A DNA stretch of 64,000 nucleotides from Celeribacter baekdonensis (GCF_900102315.1 NZ_FNBL01000003.1:186001-250000), one strand, 5' to 3'; counted from the first letter of the stretch, positions 1 to 9,133 are shown. Made by a program: numbers and translations. Notes: generated from the letters alone by a model not told the origin.

Positions 1-18
1 TTTGGGCGGTCCTTTATG

Positions 19-1416
19 TTACATAAAGCGGCGCAGGCGTTTGAGAAGACGGGCTTTGAGGCCTTTGAAAGGCGGCTCCACCAAAGCCATCCCGTTCCAT
101 TTCACTTGCCGGACCACAGGTTTGAGATGGGAAAACGTCTCGAACCCGGCGCGGCCATGATAGGCGCCCATGCCAGAGGCGCCAACGCCCCCAAAGGGCA
201 GCGTATCAAAGCCCACATGGATCACAGTGTCATTGACCGTCACACCGCCTGAAATGGAGTGATCGAGCCACAGGGTCTGTTCGGCGCGGTCCTCTGCAAA
301 GACATAAAGCGCCAGCGGATGATCGCGCCCGGCGACGAAATCAAGCGCTTGTTGCGGCGTGTCATAGGGCAGGATCGGCAGGATCGGCCCAAAGATTTCC
401 TCCTGCATCAAGGCGATGTCCAAAGGTGGGTCGAGCACGAGGGCGGGGGCGAATTTGCGGGCATTCCCGGTGCCGCCGTCAAGCCGGATCACCTCGGCCC
501 CGCGCGTTTTTGCCTCCGACAACAGCGCATCAAGCCGGGTCAGGTGACGCTCCGTGATGATCCCGGCAAAATCCGGGCTTTGCGCGCCTTGCGGATAAAA
601 CTGCATCATCGCGCCCATCACTGCGTCGGCCATGGGGCCAATCTTATGACGCGGCACCAAAACATAATCGGGCGCGACACAGACCTGACCGGCATTGGCG
701 GTTTTGCCCCAGGCGATGCGCCGCGCGGCGCGGTCCAGATCGGCGGAGGGCATCAGAATGGCGGGGGATTTGCCGCCCAGTTCCAAGGTCACGGGCGTCA
801 AATTGCGCGCTGCCGCTTCGGCCACTTTGCGGCCCACAGCGGTGGAGCCGGTGAAAAAAAGGTGATCAAAGGGCAGGGCGGAAAACGCCGCTGACACATC
901 GGGGCCGCCGGTGATCACGTTGATTTCGTCGGGGGCGAAGGCCTCGGTGATCATATCGCGTAAGACGGCGGAGGTGCGCGGCGTCAATTCCGAAGGTTTC
1001 AGCATCACCCGATTGCCCGCAGCCAGAGCCGCCGCGATGGGCGCAAGCGACAGCATCACCGGAAAATTCCATGGTGCGATCACACCGACCACGCCCAAGG
1101 GCTGTGGTCGAATTTCGGCGCGAGCAGGTTTGTAAATCAACGGCGTGCGCACGCGCCGGATTTTCATCCAAGCTTTGAGATGGCGCTTGGCGGTGCGAAT
1201 CTCGCCAAAACTCACGTCGATGTCAAAGGTCCGGCTTTCCTGCGCACTGCGATGGGAAAAATCGTCGGACATGGCGGTGAGCAGCGCGGGCTCTGCTTTG
1301 GTCAGGGCGTTCTCCAGCCGTGTGAGGCGGTCGAGGCGCACCTCATAGGATACCACTGGCTCCGCGCGATGGGCACGGCGCATGGCCTCAAAAACGGATG
1401 GCATCTCGGTACTCAT
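19..1416 (-). CDS. NAD(P)-dependent aldehyde dehydrogenase, coniferyl-aldehyde-dehydrogenase-like
   Basis: Full-length 465-aa aldehyde dehydrogenase, likely oxidising an aromatic or aliphatic aldehyde to the acid in the cytoplasm. Visible family residues are the PWNF loop (Asn117), cofactor Lys140, FTGS at 188-191, general base Glu212 in LELGGK and nucleophile Cys246 in the NAGQVCVAPD context. That Cys context and the basic amphipathic C-terminus (FKGLKARLLKRL) resemble the coniferyl aldehyde dehydrogenase branch rather than betaine-aldehyde enzymes. The start is preceded by a GGGGGAGA ribosome site. It stands alone at the left edge. A coniferyl substrate would suit the aromatic locus at 15-27 kb, but substrate is not shown by sequence. 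Confidence 0.9.
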   Translation of the reverse strand: MSTEMPSVFEAMRRAHRAEPVVSYEVRLDRLTRLENALTKAEPALLTAMSDDFSHRSAQESRTFDIDVSFGEIRTAKRHLKAWMKIRRVRTPLIYKPARAEIRPQPLGVVGVIAPWNFPVMLSLAPIAAALAAGNRVMLKPSELTPRTSAVLRDMITEAFAPDEINVITGGPDVSAAFSALPFDHLFFTGSTAVGRKVAEAAARNLTPVTLELGGKSPAILMPSADLDRAARRIAWGKTANAGQVCVAPDYVLVPRHKIGPMADAVMGAMMQFYPQGAQSPDFAGIITERHLTRLDALLSEAKTRGAEVIRLDGGTGNARKFAPALVLDPPLDIALMQEEIFGPILPILPYDTPQQALDFVAGRDHPLALYVFAEDRAEQTLWLDHSISGGVTVNDTVIHVGFDTLPFGGVGASGMGAYHGRAGFETFSHLKPVVRQVKWNGMALVEPPFKGLKARLLKRLRRFM

Positions 1417-1800
1417 ATGTCGTCTCCCCCGGTCTGTTTGGCATTGAGCCAGAAAACAGGAGCCATAGGAAGGCGGCAGATGCGTTGTGTCGTGACGTCA
1501 GAGGCCCAAAAGGCGGCGCATTGTGGCGCGAATGCCGTTTTGCGACGGTTCCAACAGGCATGCCAAAACGAATGCGAAAGGTCTGATCTCGGTCATGTTG
1601 CAGGTTCCTACGCCTGGTGGTCTCTCATATGCCCCTGTTATCTCTAAATTGTCTCGATTGCGTGACAGATGGGGCAGGGAGGGGCCAAAAAATCGCCTGT
1701 TTCAACGTTTCATTAGGGGCTTTGTGGTTTTGTGGCGGCATGAATTGGCGGGGGCCGATTTTGCGCCTGTGGGCGCAGTTTTGTCACGTGGGGGAATGAA
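1417..1800. other. intergenic region without a recognised gene
   Basis: About 380 bases between the divergent aldehyde dehydrogenase and the small exported protein. Short open frames exist on both strands but none has a convincing start, ribosome site or recognisable composition. It presumably carries the two divergent promoters. I see no RNA gene or clear repeat. Confidence 0.5.
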
Positions 1801-2019
1801 ATGTCAAAGATCGAAACAGGCCTGTTTTCACGCCCTCTGTGTCCCGGCTTTGGGATGCTGGTGCTTTTGGGCGTGATGGCGGTGGGCGCGCCGCAGGTGG
1901 CACAGGCGGCGTTTCCAAATCTGAAAAACCGCGCGGTTGTGCCGATGGGCGAGGCTGTGGATCAACCGCCCGTGAGTGTCGGACTTGGGGAAGGCGAAAT
2001 CTCTCCCTTGCCCAAGTGA
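1801..2019 (+). CDS. small putative exported protein, unknown function
   Basis: A 72-residue open frame with a possible Sec signal: a charged start, a hydrophobic stretch (GMLVLLGVMAVGA) and an AxA-like end (AQA near residue 36), which would leave a mature peptide of about 36 residues. A purine-rich GGGGGAATGAA lies just upstream of the ATG. I recognise no family. It is followed by a near 200-base gap before ugd. It could be a lipoprotein-like or cell-envelope peptide, or a spurious frame. The signal-peptide shape is the only real support. Confidence 0.4.
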   Translation: MSKIETGLFSRPLCPGFGMLVLLGVMAVGAPQVAQAAFPNLKNRAVVPMGEAVDQPPVSVGLGEGEISPLPK

Positions 2020-2213
2020 GGCGCTTGGGGGTTTTATGCCGCCTCGGCCCTCTTGCAGGCGCATACAGGCGCAATATTCTGGGCGTGATCGGCAGGTGAC
2101 GTGCCGGATTTGCCTCACATATGAGGGTATTGACGATCTGGGCTAGATAGGCGCGTGCGCTTCCTCTATCACTTTCGTGTCTGAGGTTTGTCCTCTCATA
2201 CGAAAGGGTCCCC

Positions 2214-3380
2214 ATGAAGATCGCAGTCGCTGGTATTGGGTATGTTGGGTTGTCGAACGCGGTTTTATTGGCGCAGAACCATGATGTTGTGGCCGTGGAT
2301 ATTTCTCCCTCTCGTGTCGATATGCTCAACGCGCACAAATCCCCCATCGTCGATGCCGAACTTGAAGAGTTTCTGGCGCATAAGTCGCTTAAATTGAGGG
2401 CGACGACGGATGGAAAGGCGGCCTACGCGGACGCAGATTTTGTGATTGTGGCGACGCCGACGAACTATGACGCCAAGTCCAATTATTTCGACACGTCGAG
2501 CGTGGAGAAAGTCATTTTACAGGTGCTCGCCGTCAATGAAACGGCGACGATCGTGGTGAAATCGACCATTCCCGTAGGCTTTGTCAGCCGGATCAGAGAG
2601 GAATTCGATACCGATCAGGTGATATTCAGCCCTGAGTTTTTGCGCGAAGGCCGCGCGCTTTATGACAACCTGTATCCCTCGCGGATCATCGTTGGCGAAC
2701 GCTCGGATCGGGCGCGGGTGTTTGCGGATTTGCTGCTTGAAGGGGCGATCAAAAAGGACGTTGAGGTCCTGTTCACCGATGCGGATGAGGCCGAGGCGAT
2801 CAAGCTTTTTGCCAACACCTATCTCGCGATGCGGGTGGCGTTTTTTAACGAATTGGACAGCTATGCGATGGCCGGCGGGATGGACAGTCGCCAGATCATC
2901 GAGGGCATCGGTTTGGACCCGCGCATCGGGTCGCATTACAACAACCCAAGCTTTGGCTATGGCGGTTATTGCCTGCCGAAAGACACAAAGCAACTCTTGG
3001 CGAACTATTCGGAAGTGCCACAAAACCTCATCCGCGCCATTGTGGATGCCAATCGTACCCGCAAAGATTTCCTCTCCGATCAGATCATCGCGAAGCGCCC
3101 AAAAGTGGTTGGCGTGTACCGTTTGGTGATGAAGGCGGGGTCCGACAATTTCCGCCAATCCTCGATCCAAGGCATCATGAAACGCATCAAAGCCAAGGGA
3201 ATCGAGGTCATCGTCTATGAACCGGTGATGACGGAAAGCGCGTTTTTTGGCTCGCGTGTGGTCAATGATCTGGCCGCGTTCAAAGCAGAGGCGGACGTGA
3301 TCGTCGCCAACCGCGTCACCGATGACATCTCTGATGTTTCTGAGAAAATTTTCACCCGCGACCTGTTTGGCGCGGATTGA
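2214..3380 (+). CDS. ugd: UDP-glucose 6-dehydrogenase
   Basis: A 388-aa enzyme that oxidises UDP-glucose to UDP-glucuronate using two NAD+, matching the length of the short enterobacterial Ugd. The N-terminal Rossmann motif [10 protein letters not shown] begins at residue 7, and the catalytic cysteine is Cys253 in [11 protein letters not shown]. Family motifs SPEFLREG and the C-terminal UDP-binding domain are present. The ATG follows GAAAGGGTCCCC. The next gene begins 11 bases downstream and uses the product, so the two form a nucleotide-sugar operon feeding polysaccharide synthesis with galacturonate or related sugars. Confidence 0.96.
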   Translation: MKIAVAGIGYVGLSNAVLLAQNHDVVAVDISPSRVDMLNAHKSPIVDAELEEFLAHKSLKLRATTDGKAAYADADFVIVATPTNYDAKSNYFDTSSVEKVILQVLAVNETATIVVKSTIPVGFVSRIREEFDTDQVIFSPEFLREGRALYDNLYPSRIIVGERSDRARVFADLLLEGAIKKDVEVLFTDADEAEAIKLFANTYLAMRVAFFNELDSYAMAGGMDSRQIIEGIGLDPRIGSHYNNPSFGYGGYCLPKDTKQLLANYSEVPQNLIRAIVDANRTRKDFLSDQIIAKRPKVVGVYRLVMKAGSDNFRQSSIQGIMKRIKAKGIEVIVYEPVMTESAFFGSRVVNDLAAFKAEADVIVANRVTDDISDVSEKIFTRDLFGAD

Positions 3381-3391
3381 GGACAGACCCT

Positions 3392-4402
3392 ATGCCCACA
3401 GCTCTCGTCACCGGCGCGGCCGGATTTATCGGCTCTTTTGTCTGCCGCACTCTTTTGGAGGACGGCTTTCGTGTCATCGGTCTGGATTGCCTGTCCGATT
3501 ATTATGATGTGGCCCTCAAAGAGCGCCGTGAAGACACGTTGTTGGCCTATGATGGCTACCGTGCGGTGCATGATAAGGTCGAAACGCCGGGCCTTTTGAT
3601 GGCGCTGTTCGAAGACGAAAAGCCCGATGTGGTGATCCATCTCGCGGCTCAGGCGGGGGTGCGTTATTCGATCGAGAATCCGCGCTCCTATCTTGAAAGC
3701 AACCTCATCGGCACGTTTGAATTGCTGGAAGCGGCGCGCGCCTTTTCCCCAAAACACATGCTTTTGGCCTCGACCTCATCGGCCTACGGGGCCAATACCG
3801 AAATGCCGTACCGTGAGACCGACAAGGCCGACCATCAGATGTCGTTCTATGCCGCCACCAAGAAATCCACGGAAAATATGGCGCATTCCTATGCGCATTT
3901 GTTTGACCTGCCGATCACCATGTTCCGGTTTTTTACCGTTTATGGTCCCTGGGGGCGCCCCGATATGGCGCTGTTCAAATTCACCAAAGCGATCTTGGAA
4001 GACATGCCGATCGACGTCTATAATTTCGGCGATATGAAGCGTGATTTCACCTATGTCGAAGATCTCGTGCATGCCATCCGGCTGTTGATCGACGCGGTGC
4101 CAGTACGGCCCGAGGATGGCGTGGTGGAAGAGGGCGACAGCCTGTCGCCTGTTGCGCCTTTCCGGGTGGTGAACATTGGCAACTCCGACGCCGTGCAATT
4201 GGTGGAGTTCATCGAAGCCATCGAGGCCGCCACCGGCAAAAAAGCCACGCGCAACCTCATGCCGATGCAAGCGGGCGACGTGCCTGCCACTTGGGCCAAT
4301 GCCGATCTGTTGCAAAAACTCACCGGATACGCGCCGAAAACCGCGGTTAAAGATGGCGTTGCCAAATTCGTGGGGTGGTATCGGCAGTATTACGACACGT
4401 GA
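3392..4402 (+). CDS. NAD-dependent epimerase, UDP-glucuronate 4-epimerase-like
   Basis: Extended short-chain dehydrogenase/epimerase of 336 aa, probably interconverting UDP-glucuronate and UDP-galacturonate. The NAD motif TGAAGFIGS lies at residues 7-15, the catalytic pair is Tyr153 and Lys157 (YAATK), and a Ser-rich SSAYG loop precedes it. The segment FRFFTVYGPWGRPDMALFKF is typical of the UDP-glucuronate epimerase subgroup. I chose the ATG at 3392 because GAGGA sits nine bases upstream. A TTG at 3377 would overlap ugd but has no such site. Pairing with ugd supports the substrate assignment. Confidence 0.92.
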   Translation: MPTALVTGAAGFIGSFVCRTLLEDGFRVIGLDCLSDYYDVALKERREDTLLAYDGYRAVHDKVETPGLLMALFEDEKPDVVIHLAAQAGVRYSIENPRSYLESNLIGTFELLEAARAFSPKHMLLASTSSAYGANTEMPYRETDKADHQMSFYAATKKSTENMAHSYAHLFDLPITMFRFFTVYGPWGRPDMALFKFTKAILEDMPIDVYNFGDMKRDFTYVEDLVHAIRLLIDAVPVRPEDGVVEEGDSLSPVAPFRVVNIGNSDAVQLVEFIEAIEAATGKKATRNLMPMQAGDVPATWANADLLQKLTGYAPKTAVKDGVAKFVGWYRQYYDT

Positions 4403-4500
4403 TCGCCGCCCGCGCACGCAGATCGCACACAGAAAAACATGCGCTCATAGGGTGTCATTTTATCTTGTGTCTCTGAAACGCCTCCATTACACGGGTCGGC

Positions 4501-4590
4501 GGAGACGTGGCCGAGTGGTCGAAGGCGCTCCCCTGCTAAGGGAGTAGGCCCGGAAGGGTCTCGTGGGTTCGAATCCCATCGTCTCCGCCA
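4501..4590 (+). tRNA. tRNA-Ser (anticodon GCT)
   Basis: A complete 90-base class II tRNA with encoded CCA. The acceptor stem pairs GGAGACG (4501-4507) with CGTCTCC (4580-4586), followed by discriminator G and CCA at 4588-4590. The anticodon loop CTGCTAA reads GCT for serine AGC/AGU codons, there is a long variable arm, and the T-loop GGTTCGAATCC is canonical. An accessory island begins immediately downstream, so this gene may have been an integration site. Confidence 0.97.
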
Positions 4591-4683
4591 CCTACGCCCC
4601 GGCTAAGGCCCTGCGTGACAAAGAAAAATCCTCACCACCATCGGAAAAACTATTTCCCAGACATCGCACGTCGTGGGGAGAGA

Positions 4684-4703
4684 TTTTGTACATTTGTACA
4701 AAG
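4684..4703. promoter_or_regulatory. paired TTTGTACA repeats, possible operator
   Basis: Two TTGTACA copies eight bases apart, the second forming the palindrome TTTGTACAAA. They lie in the 266-base stretch between the tRNA and the relaxase remnant, which otherwise shows no gene. A regulator-binding role is a guess. Confidence 0.2.
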
Positions 4704-4856
4704 CGAGCTGAATACCGCGAGGTTCGCGGTCTCCGGGGAAAACTCGCTCTGCATCTTTGACTGGGGGCCTTTCAGCTACCCGCTCTGCGAATCAAGCGCC
4801 AGTCTGCTCTTCGGGAGGGACAAGTTGGGTCCAGACCCGATCACACGCTGGAGCCA

Positions 4857-5585
4857 CTACGGCGGCACGGGCCCGCCTGAGTTAAGGAACGGCGGGTTCA
4901 TCAGGCGCAAGTTGCTTGCTCGGCTCACATGCATGCCGAGTCCAACTACCCTCTTCACGGTCCGGTGATAACTGTCTTGCCAACTCCGCATGGCGGATTT
5001 CAGGGCCCTGTTCCCAGCCGCGACCTCCTCGCGGGGATCCACCCCTCCAGATTTCAGGCGCGCCTGGACCTCCCGTTTCGCCCGCTTCCTTGGGTGGAGG
5101 AGGCTCGCGTCAGCACTAGGGTTATCCGGGAGAAACCAGCAATGAAGATGTGGGTATTGTTCATCAATGTGCGCGAAGGCGACTTTGAGTTGATCACCAT
5201 ACCGCGCCCGGACCCACGCTATCGCCAAATCGACCCACCTCTTGAACCTGTCCAGTTCCTCGGGCGACGCCTCCAGAGCCGCGGTCGGCACAGGGTATGA
5301 GGCGACGACCGTAAACAAGCTGTGTCTGTCGGCCCTTATCGCCCTCTTGCTAGTCTTCCCATTTTTCACCGCGAGAGTCCTGCGCTGCGCGACGTGGTCA
5401 TCGTGTATTTTCTGGAAGCCAGCCGGATCGCCAAAAATCCTGGCCAGAGGTTTCGGGTCCTCGACATGCGGGTGGTAGCCTCCGGAGCGCAGACCTTCCT
5501 GAACGACCAGCTGGACGCACTGGCCGGCCCGGTTGGCCTTTCTGGAAAAGGTCTGGCAGTGAATAAATACGATCTCGTCGGGCAT
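4857..5585 (-). pseudogene. MobV/Pre-type plasmid relaxase, C-terminally truncated
   Basis: A 242-aa protein whose first ~215 residues look like a MobV-family (Mob_Pre) relaxase, the enzyme that nicks oriT for plasmid transfer. The metal-binding signature HIDEQYPHLH sits at residues 139-148, and the N-terminal IHCQTFSRK, RAIRADRH and YGDQLKVAFAH segments fit the family. After GNRALKSAMRSWQDSYHRTV the usual continuation (a GPxRRRLT-type segment and a long C-terminal half) is replaced by unrelated residues ending within 25 codons, so the gene looks broken. A perfect GAGGAGGT site precedes the start, so the fragment may still be translated. Confidence 0.75.
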
Positions 5586-5704
5586 CGTGGTTACCTCCTC
5601 GGTCTACCCCGACGGTATCGCGACTCCCTGAAAAACCGAAACACTCAGACAGAGAAAGTTATCGAGGTTAACACAATAAAGACCGACTATTATGTTCCTG
5701 TCCC

Positions 5705-5740
5705 GGAGCGCCCGTGGGCCAGAACGCGTGTGGGCGCTCC
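5705..5740. repeat. 9-bp inverted repeat upstream of the relaxase (candidate oriT)
   Basis: GGAGCGCCC at 5705-5713 pairs perfectly with GGGCGCTCC at 5732-5740 across an 18-base loop. It lies about 120 bases upstream of the relaxase start, where MobV plasmids often carry oriT. No T-run follows on either strand, which argues against a terminator. The nick sequence is not identified. Confidence 0.3.
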
Positions 5741-5766
5741 TGGAAAGCCCCATCACCGATACGATA

Positions 5767-6012
5767 TCACTCCTTGTGAAAGACGCCATCGTTGACATAG
5801 TCATCAAAGTCGTGACCCGCGCCGCTCAGCTCGTGCTGCAAGACAGAATTGAGGTCACGGATTTTCACCATCATCTGCTCTTGCAGGCCTGCGTCGGTTT
5901 CGCTGTCGAATGCGACGAGCAGTGATTTAACCTCCAGCAGGGTTTCACGGACATTTTCGTCAGTCGTCTGCGTGAGCATATTATCGACATCATCATGTGT
6001 GAGATCGGTCAT
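5767..6012 (-). CDS. small acidic hypothetical protein
   Basis: An 81-aa acidic, probably helical protein (MTDLTHDDVDNML...) with no family I recognise. The ATG at 6012 follows AAAGGCAAAACG, a better ribosome site than the ATG five codons upstream. It lies between the DUF927 gene and the relaxase remnant on the same strand and may be part of the same former mobile-element operon. A helical packaging or accessory role is possible but nothing in the sequence shows it. Confidence 0.5.
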   Translation of the reverse strand: MTDLTHDDVDNMLTQTTDENVRETLLEVKSLLVAFDSETDAGLQEQMMVKIRDLNSVLQHELSGAGHDFDDYVNDGVFHKE

Positions 6013-6168
6013 CGTTTTGCCTTTCATGTGTTTCGTTTTTTTCGAAATTTAAGATGCTCCGGCGGATCCGGTAAGCGCGGGTTCGGTTATGGACACCGGA
6101 CGGGAGCCGTTTTTGATAGCTGTTTCTTTCACCTCCACTTTCCAAATACCCACCTCCTACCAAGGCGC

Positions 6169-7799
6169 TCAGCGTTTTGTTTTCGTGTCAGTCATCCTGG
6201 AATAGGTCTGGGGCAGGACATAGAAAAACTGGTCATCTTGATATCCAAGGGTGTCCTCATTAGAGGCCGTCGTATCGCCGAATAGGTTTATGAAACGTGC
6301 TTCATTTTCGATAAGATAATCGTGCACCTTTTCCAGCTCTTCAGACTGATGATTCGGCATGTTCCAGTATTCTTCAAGCCAGCGGTGTGCGATCGTCTTC
6401 ACAGCAGCGGAGGCAGTACCGGGCTCCCAGCCTGTAAGCCCCCACCTTGTCGCCCATTCTCCGGCGGTGCTGATCAGGGCGAAGGATTTGATTACCCTGC
6501 GGATCTCAGATGTCTTGTCGTCACCAGAAACAATACCCAGATTTTCATTGAGATCCTGAGCATGAGCCGTGTGGTCGTTATCGAGCGCTTTTTTGAGATC
6601 GTCTTTTGTCATCGCCAGAAGCCGCTCGATGAACTCAATGCTAGGCGGACCTGATGCCTCGTCGAGGGCGTTCTCTAGCTGAGACACGAACGCATCGCTC
6701 GTATCAAATCCGTGTAAAACGTCAAAAACGCCATATTCCCCTCTCGCGGGAATATCCAGCATTCGCACCCGTTGACCCCCAGTAGGCGTTGCCCCAAGCT
6801 GCCTAAGTGTGTCAACGAATGAGTATTCGCCTGTTGAGATCACATTTGTTTTCCACGTTTCTCGGTCATGAGCCCCCCCTTCTTTTTTCCGCGGGCCTTG
6901 CTTGGTTTGTTCGCGAATTTATAGACAACTTCAGGAAGGTCAGGTGTTGCATCGGCGCGAAGCTCATCAAGTCCAAGTAGAATGTTATTTGATTTGACGA
7001 TTTCCCCTTCCAGGCCGTTACCCGTGCCTTCCCATGTTTTTTCCTCATCGCCTATTTTAGGCCACACAGATAGGGCTGTACGTAAAACAAGTGTCTTTCC
7101 TTGGGAGGTGTTTCCGAATAAATGAAAAACAAGTGTGTTTAGTTTGGTGAAGGATATAAGTGCTGTAGAAAAACCGAGTGAAATACCGAACATCATGTTG
7201 ATATTTCCTTTAGCGAGAGCTGCTACACCCGCTCGCCACTGCGTTAGGGAACCGAGTTCTTCGCCGACTATGTCTCCTCCAGATTGAATTTTTTTCGGTG
7301 CCCCCTTGCAGGTGATCACGCGCCCACTCGTCAATATGAACGCGGCCTGATCATCGGTCCATCCCACCTTCTCGATCAAGGTCAAACGTGACTCTGACGG
7401 TACTGGCCAGTTTCGTATCAGCTGAGCGATTGCGCGGATCTGGTTGTCGTTGTAGATCTGCAGACCATGGTCCGACAGCTTCGCGACCGCATCTCGCGGT
7501 TTCCCAGTAAGGGTACCTGCGGAGAGAATGCATTCGACAAGTTCCCCGTCCGGATCCATCAGTTCGACCACTCGTGACCACAACTTCGACTTCGGGGTCC
7601 GGACCATTGCTTTCACCCGAAACAGGGTGCAGAACGTGATAGATCGACCGACTCCTGACCTTTGCTGGATCCCAGCCGTAGAAATCCTGAACTCGGGTGG
7701 CAACTCGTCGATTAGCGCGGCATAGAAATCGCGAAGGTGCTCTGGTCGTCTTTCAATAAACTCAGCTCGGGTGACGGCGGTCGCCGCGGATTTCGTCAT
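6169..7799 (-). pseudogene. DUF927 helicase-like protein, split by a frameshift
   Basis: Two adjacent frames together make one DUF927 protein of about 540 residues, a primase/helicase-like ATPase typical of phages, islands and plasmids. The upstream part (start ATG 7799) has VGWTDDQAAFILTSGRVI, a Walker-A-like GNTSQGKT at residues 229-236, TGNGLEG and the Walker-B-like LLGLDEL. It then runs out of frame at a G7 tract (6873-6879). Reading in the -1 frame continues as AHDRETWKTNVISTGE, then RVRMLDIPARGEYGVFD and GEWATRWGLTGW, which are the expected C-terminal family segments. The frame change lies at an in-frame A_AAA_AAG. Mutation, sequencing error or programmed frameshifting are all possible. 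Confidence 0.8.
6873..6888 (-). other. A_AAA_AAG heptamer and G7 tract at the DUF927 frame change
   Basis: On the minus strand the codons read GGA AAA AAG AAG GGG GGG CTC. The heptamer A_AAA_AAG (6888-6882) is in the correct phase for -1 slippage, and slipping gives GAA GGG GGG GCT CAT, which joins the downstream DUF927 frame exactly. Loss of one G from a G8 tract would look identical. Confidence 0.6.
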
Positions 7800-8029
7800 G
7801 GGACAGGCTCGCCTGTTGTGAAGGTGATGTGCATAATTAGGGCGTACCCCAGCGACATAGCGAGCTGAAAAACCCAGCAATCCACAACAATCGACACGGA
7901 CTGGAAGGATACGAGGTCTCCGATCCCGAAGCCTGTCCAAGTACTGTATCCTTGCGGCCAGCGCGGCACCGCTTCGCGGTATCCATAGAAGGGCGTGCTT
8001 GCAGTCTTCGCTGATGACCAGCGCCTCAC
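7796..8029 (-). CDS. possible small membrane protein coupled to DUF927
   Basis: A 77-residue frame whose stop overlaps the DUF927 start as ATGA, the usual arrangement for translational coupling. Its C-terminal half is hydrophobic (VDCWVFQLAMSLGYALIMHITF), as in a one-pass membrane peptide. No family is recognised, the true start is unclear, and the left half overlaps an opposing fragment upstream of DUF6362, so it could be chance. Confidence 0.3.
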   Translation of the reverse strand: MRRWSSAKTASTPFYGYREAVPRWPQGYSTWTGFGIGDLVSFQSVSIVVDCWVFQLAMSLGYALIMHITFTTGEPVP

Positions 8030-8114
8030 TTGGCCCGAGCGCGAGTTGGTGCGCCAGATCGGTGAGAAGCTCTACGGGCCGCGCCCTTCCGACAGGGGGG
8101 CGCGCCATGGGTGA
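7995..8114 (+). CDS. possible short frame overlapping DUF6362 start
   Basis: A 39-codon frame with GTG start encodes LTWPERELVRQIGEKLYG, which reads like a genuine helical protein segment. It ends at a TGA overlapping the DUF6362 start. An in-frame stop lies just upstream, so it is either a very short gene or the tail of a lost one. It competes with the minus-strand frame ending at 7796. Confidence 0.25.
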   Translation: MLAVFADDQRLTWPERELVRQIGEKLYGPRPSDRGARHG

Positions 8115-8483
8115 TCGTATCTGGACTGCCGAATGCGTGGCCGATCATTTCGAGGAGGCGTTCCGCACGCTGCGCAAGCTGCCCCCTGTCAAGGCGCAGG
8201 GGTTCTTCAACGCTTGGCCGCAGATCGTCCGAACCAGCCGCGAGATTGCGGCGATGGAACCGCAGCCGATGCGGGTATGGCCGTCTGCTGCCGCCATCAC
8301 ACGGCTGGAGCAGACCTCGGACTGGGTGCTGTGGATCGATGAAGCGGAACGCAGACTGGTCTGGTCGCGGGCTGCACATGTGCCTTGGAAGCAGATCAGT
8401 GGCGAGTTGGGGGTTGATCGTAGCACTGCGTGGAGGAGATGGCAGTTGCACTCACCAAGATTGCCTCTCGGCTGAATGCATAG
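8107..8483 (+). pseudogene. DUF6362 family protein, frameshifted near its C-terminus
   Basis: The ATG at 8107 opens a frame with the DUF6362 pattern: WTAECVADHFEEAFRTLRKLP, FFNAWPQIVR, then LVWSRAAHVPWKQI and GVDRSTAWRRW, a helix-turn-helix-like end seen in phage and island proteins of Rhodobacterales. After RRW the frame continues as QLHSPRLPLG to a stop at 8475. The neighbouring frame instead reads AVALTKIASRLNA to TAG at 8481-8483, which is the expected family ending. One base seems to have been lost near 8440. Function of the family is unknown to me. Confidence 0.75.
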
Positions 8484-8899
8484 CAATTCCAATGTGTTGC
8501 AACACTTTTATGTTCGACACATGCAACATATGCGTGCTACCTGTAAGGCATGATGGGGAGAGTGCGTCGGAAGACGGCTCTCCCCGTCCTTGTTGATGGA
8601 TACCGGCACGGCTTTCTGGCTTCAGCCGGGCATCCAGTCGGCCAATCCACTGATTTTTGGTTCCTTCCTAGCAACATTCGTATGCTGGCGGGCGAAGCGC
8701 GGGACATCGCCAGCGACAGGGCCGGATTTTTGGGAAGCCACCCGGAAGCCAGACCCATTCGCGCTCCGCGCAAACACCAATGAACGCTGGTCTTCCGACC
8801 GGACACCGCTGGTAGCCGCTGGACCCCGTGTGGAGTCCGGCCGGGCATCCGGAGTCCGGAAGCCACCGACATCCACCCGACTGAGGAACCTTGCCCACC
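8484..8899. other. gene-poor stretch with a 12-bp palindrome
   Basis: About 415 bases with no convincing gene. At 8494-8505 lies the perfect palindrome GTGTTGCAACAC, followed 15 bases later by a partial copy (ACATGCAACAT at 8519-8529). Together they might be an operator or phage recognition site. The rest holds open frames in several phases without recognisable protein character, consistent with deleted phage DNA. Confidence 0.4.
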
Positions 8900-9133
8900 A
8901 TGACGCTCAGCTTCGCTCCGGACACGATCGAGATGTGGCCGCTGTCGCGCCTCCAGCCCTACGCGAAGAACGTGAAGGCGCATGGTGCGGACCAGGTGGC
9001 GAAGATCGCCGCGAGCATGGCTGAGTTCGGCTGGACCGTGCCGTGCCTCGTCGGCGAAGACGGCGAACTGATCGCGGGCCAACGGCTGGGGCTTGATGTG
9101 GTGCCCGCCATGGCCCCGCTGATGTCTTCGTGA
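8900..9133 (+). pseudogene. ParB-like N-terminal domain fragment
   Basis: From the ATG at 8900 (AGGAACC upstream) the frame encodes the start of a ParB/Srx-fold domain as found in phage-associated ParB or DNA-methylase proteins: IEMWPLSRLQPYAKNVKAH, QVAKIAASMAEFGW and GEDGELIAGQ. The family's GHGR box, which should follow the last segment, is missing, and the chain jumps to RLGLDVVPAM and stops after 77 residues. The remaining domain and any methyltransferase part are absent, so this is a remnant with an internal deletion. Confidence 0.6.

Noticed and set aside
5705-5740. inverted repeat as a terminator for the gene at 5767-6012
   Set aside because: The loop is long and no U-run follows on the minus strand, so an oriT-type role fits better.
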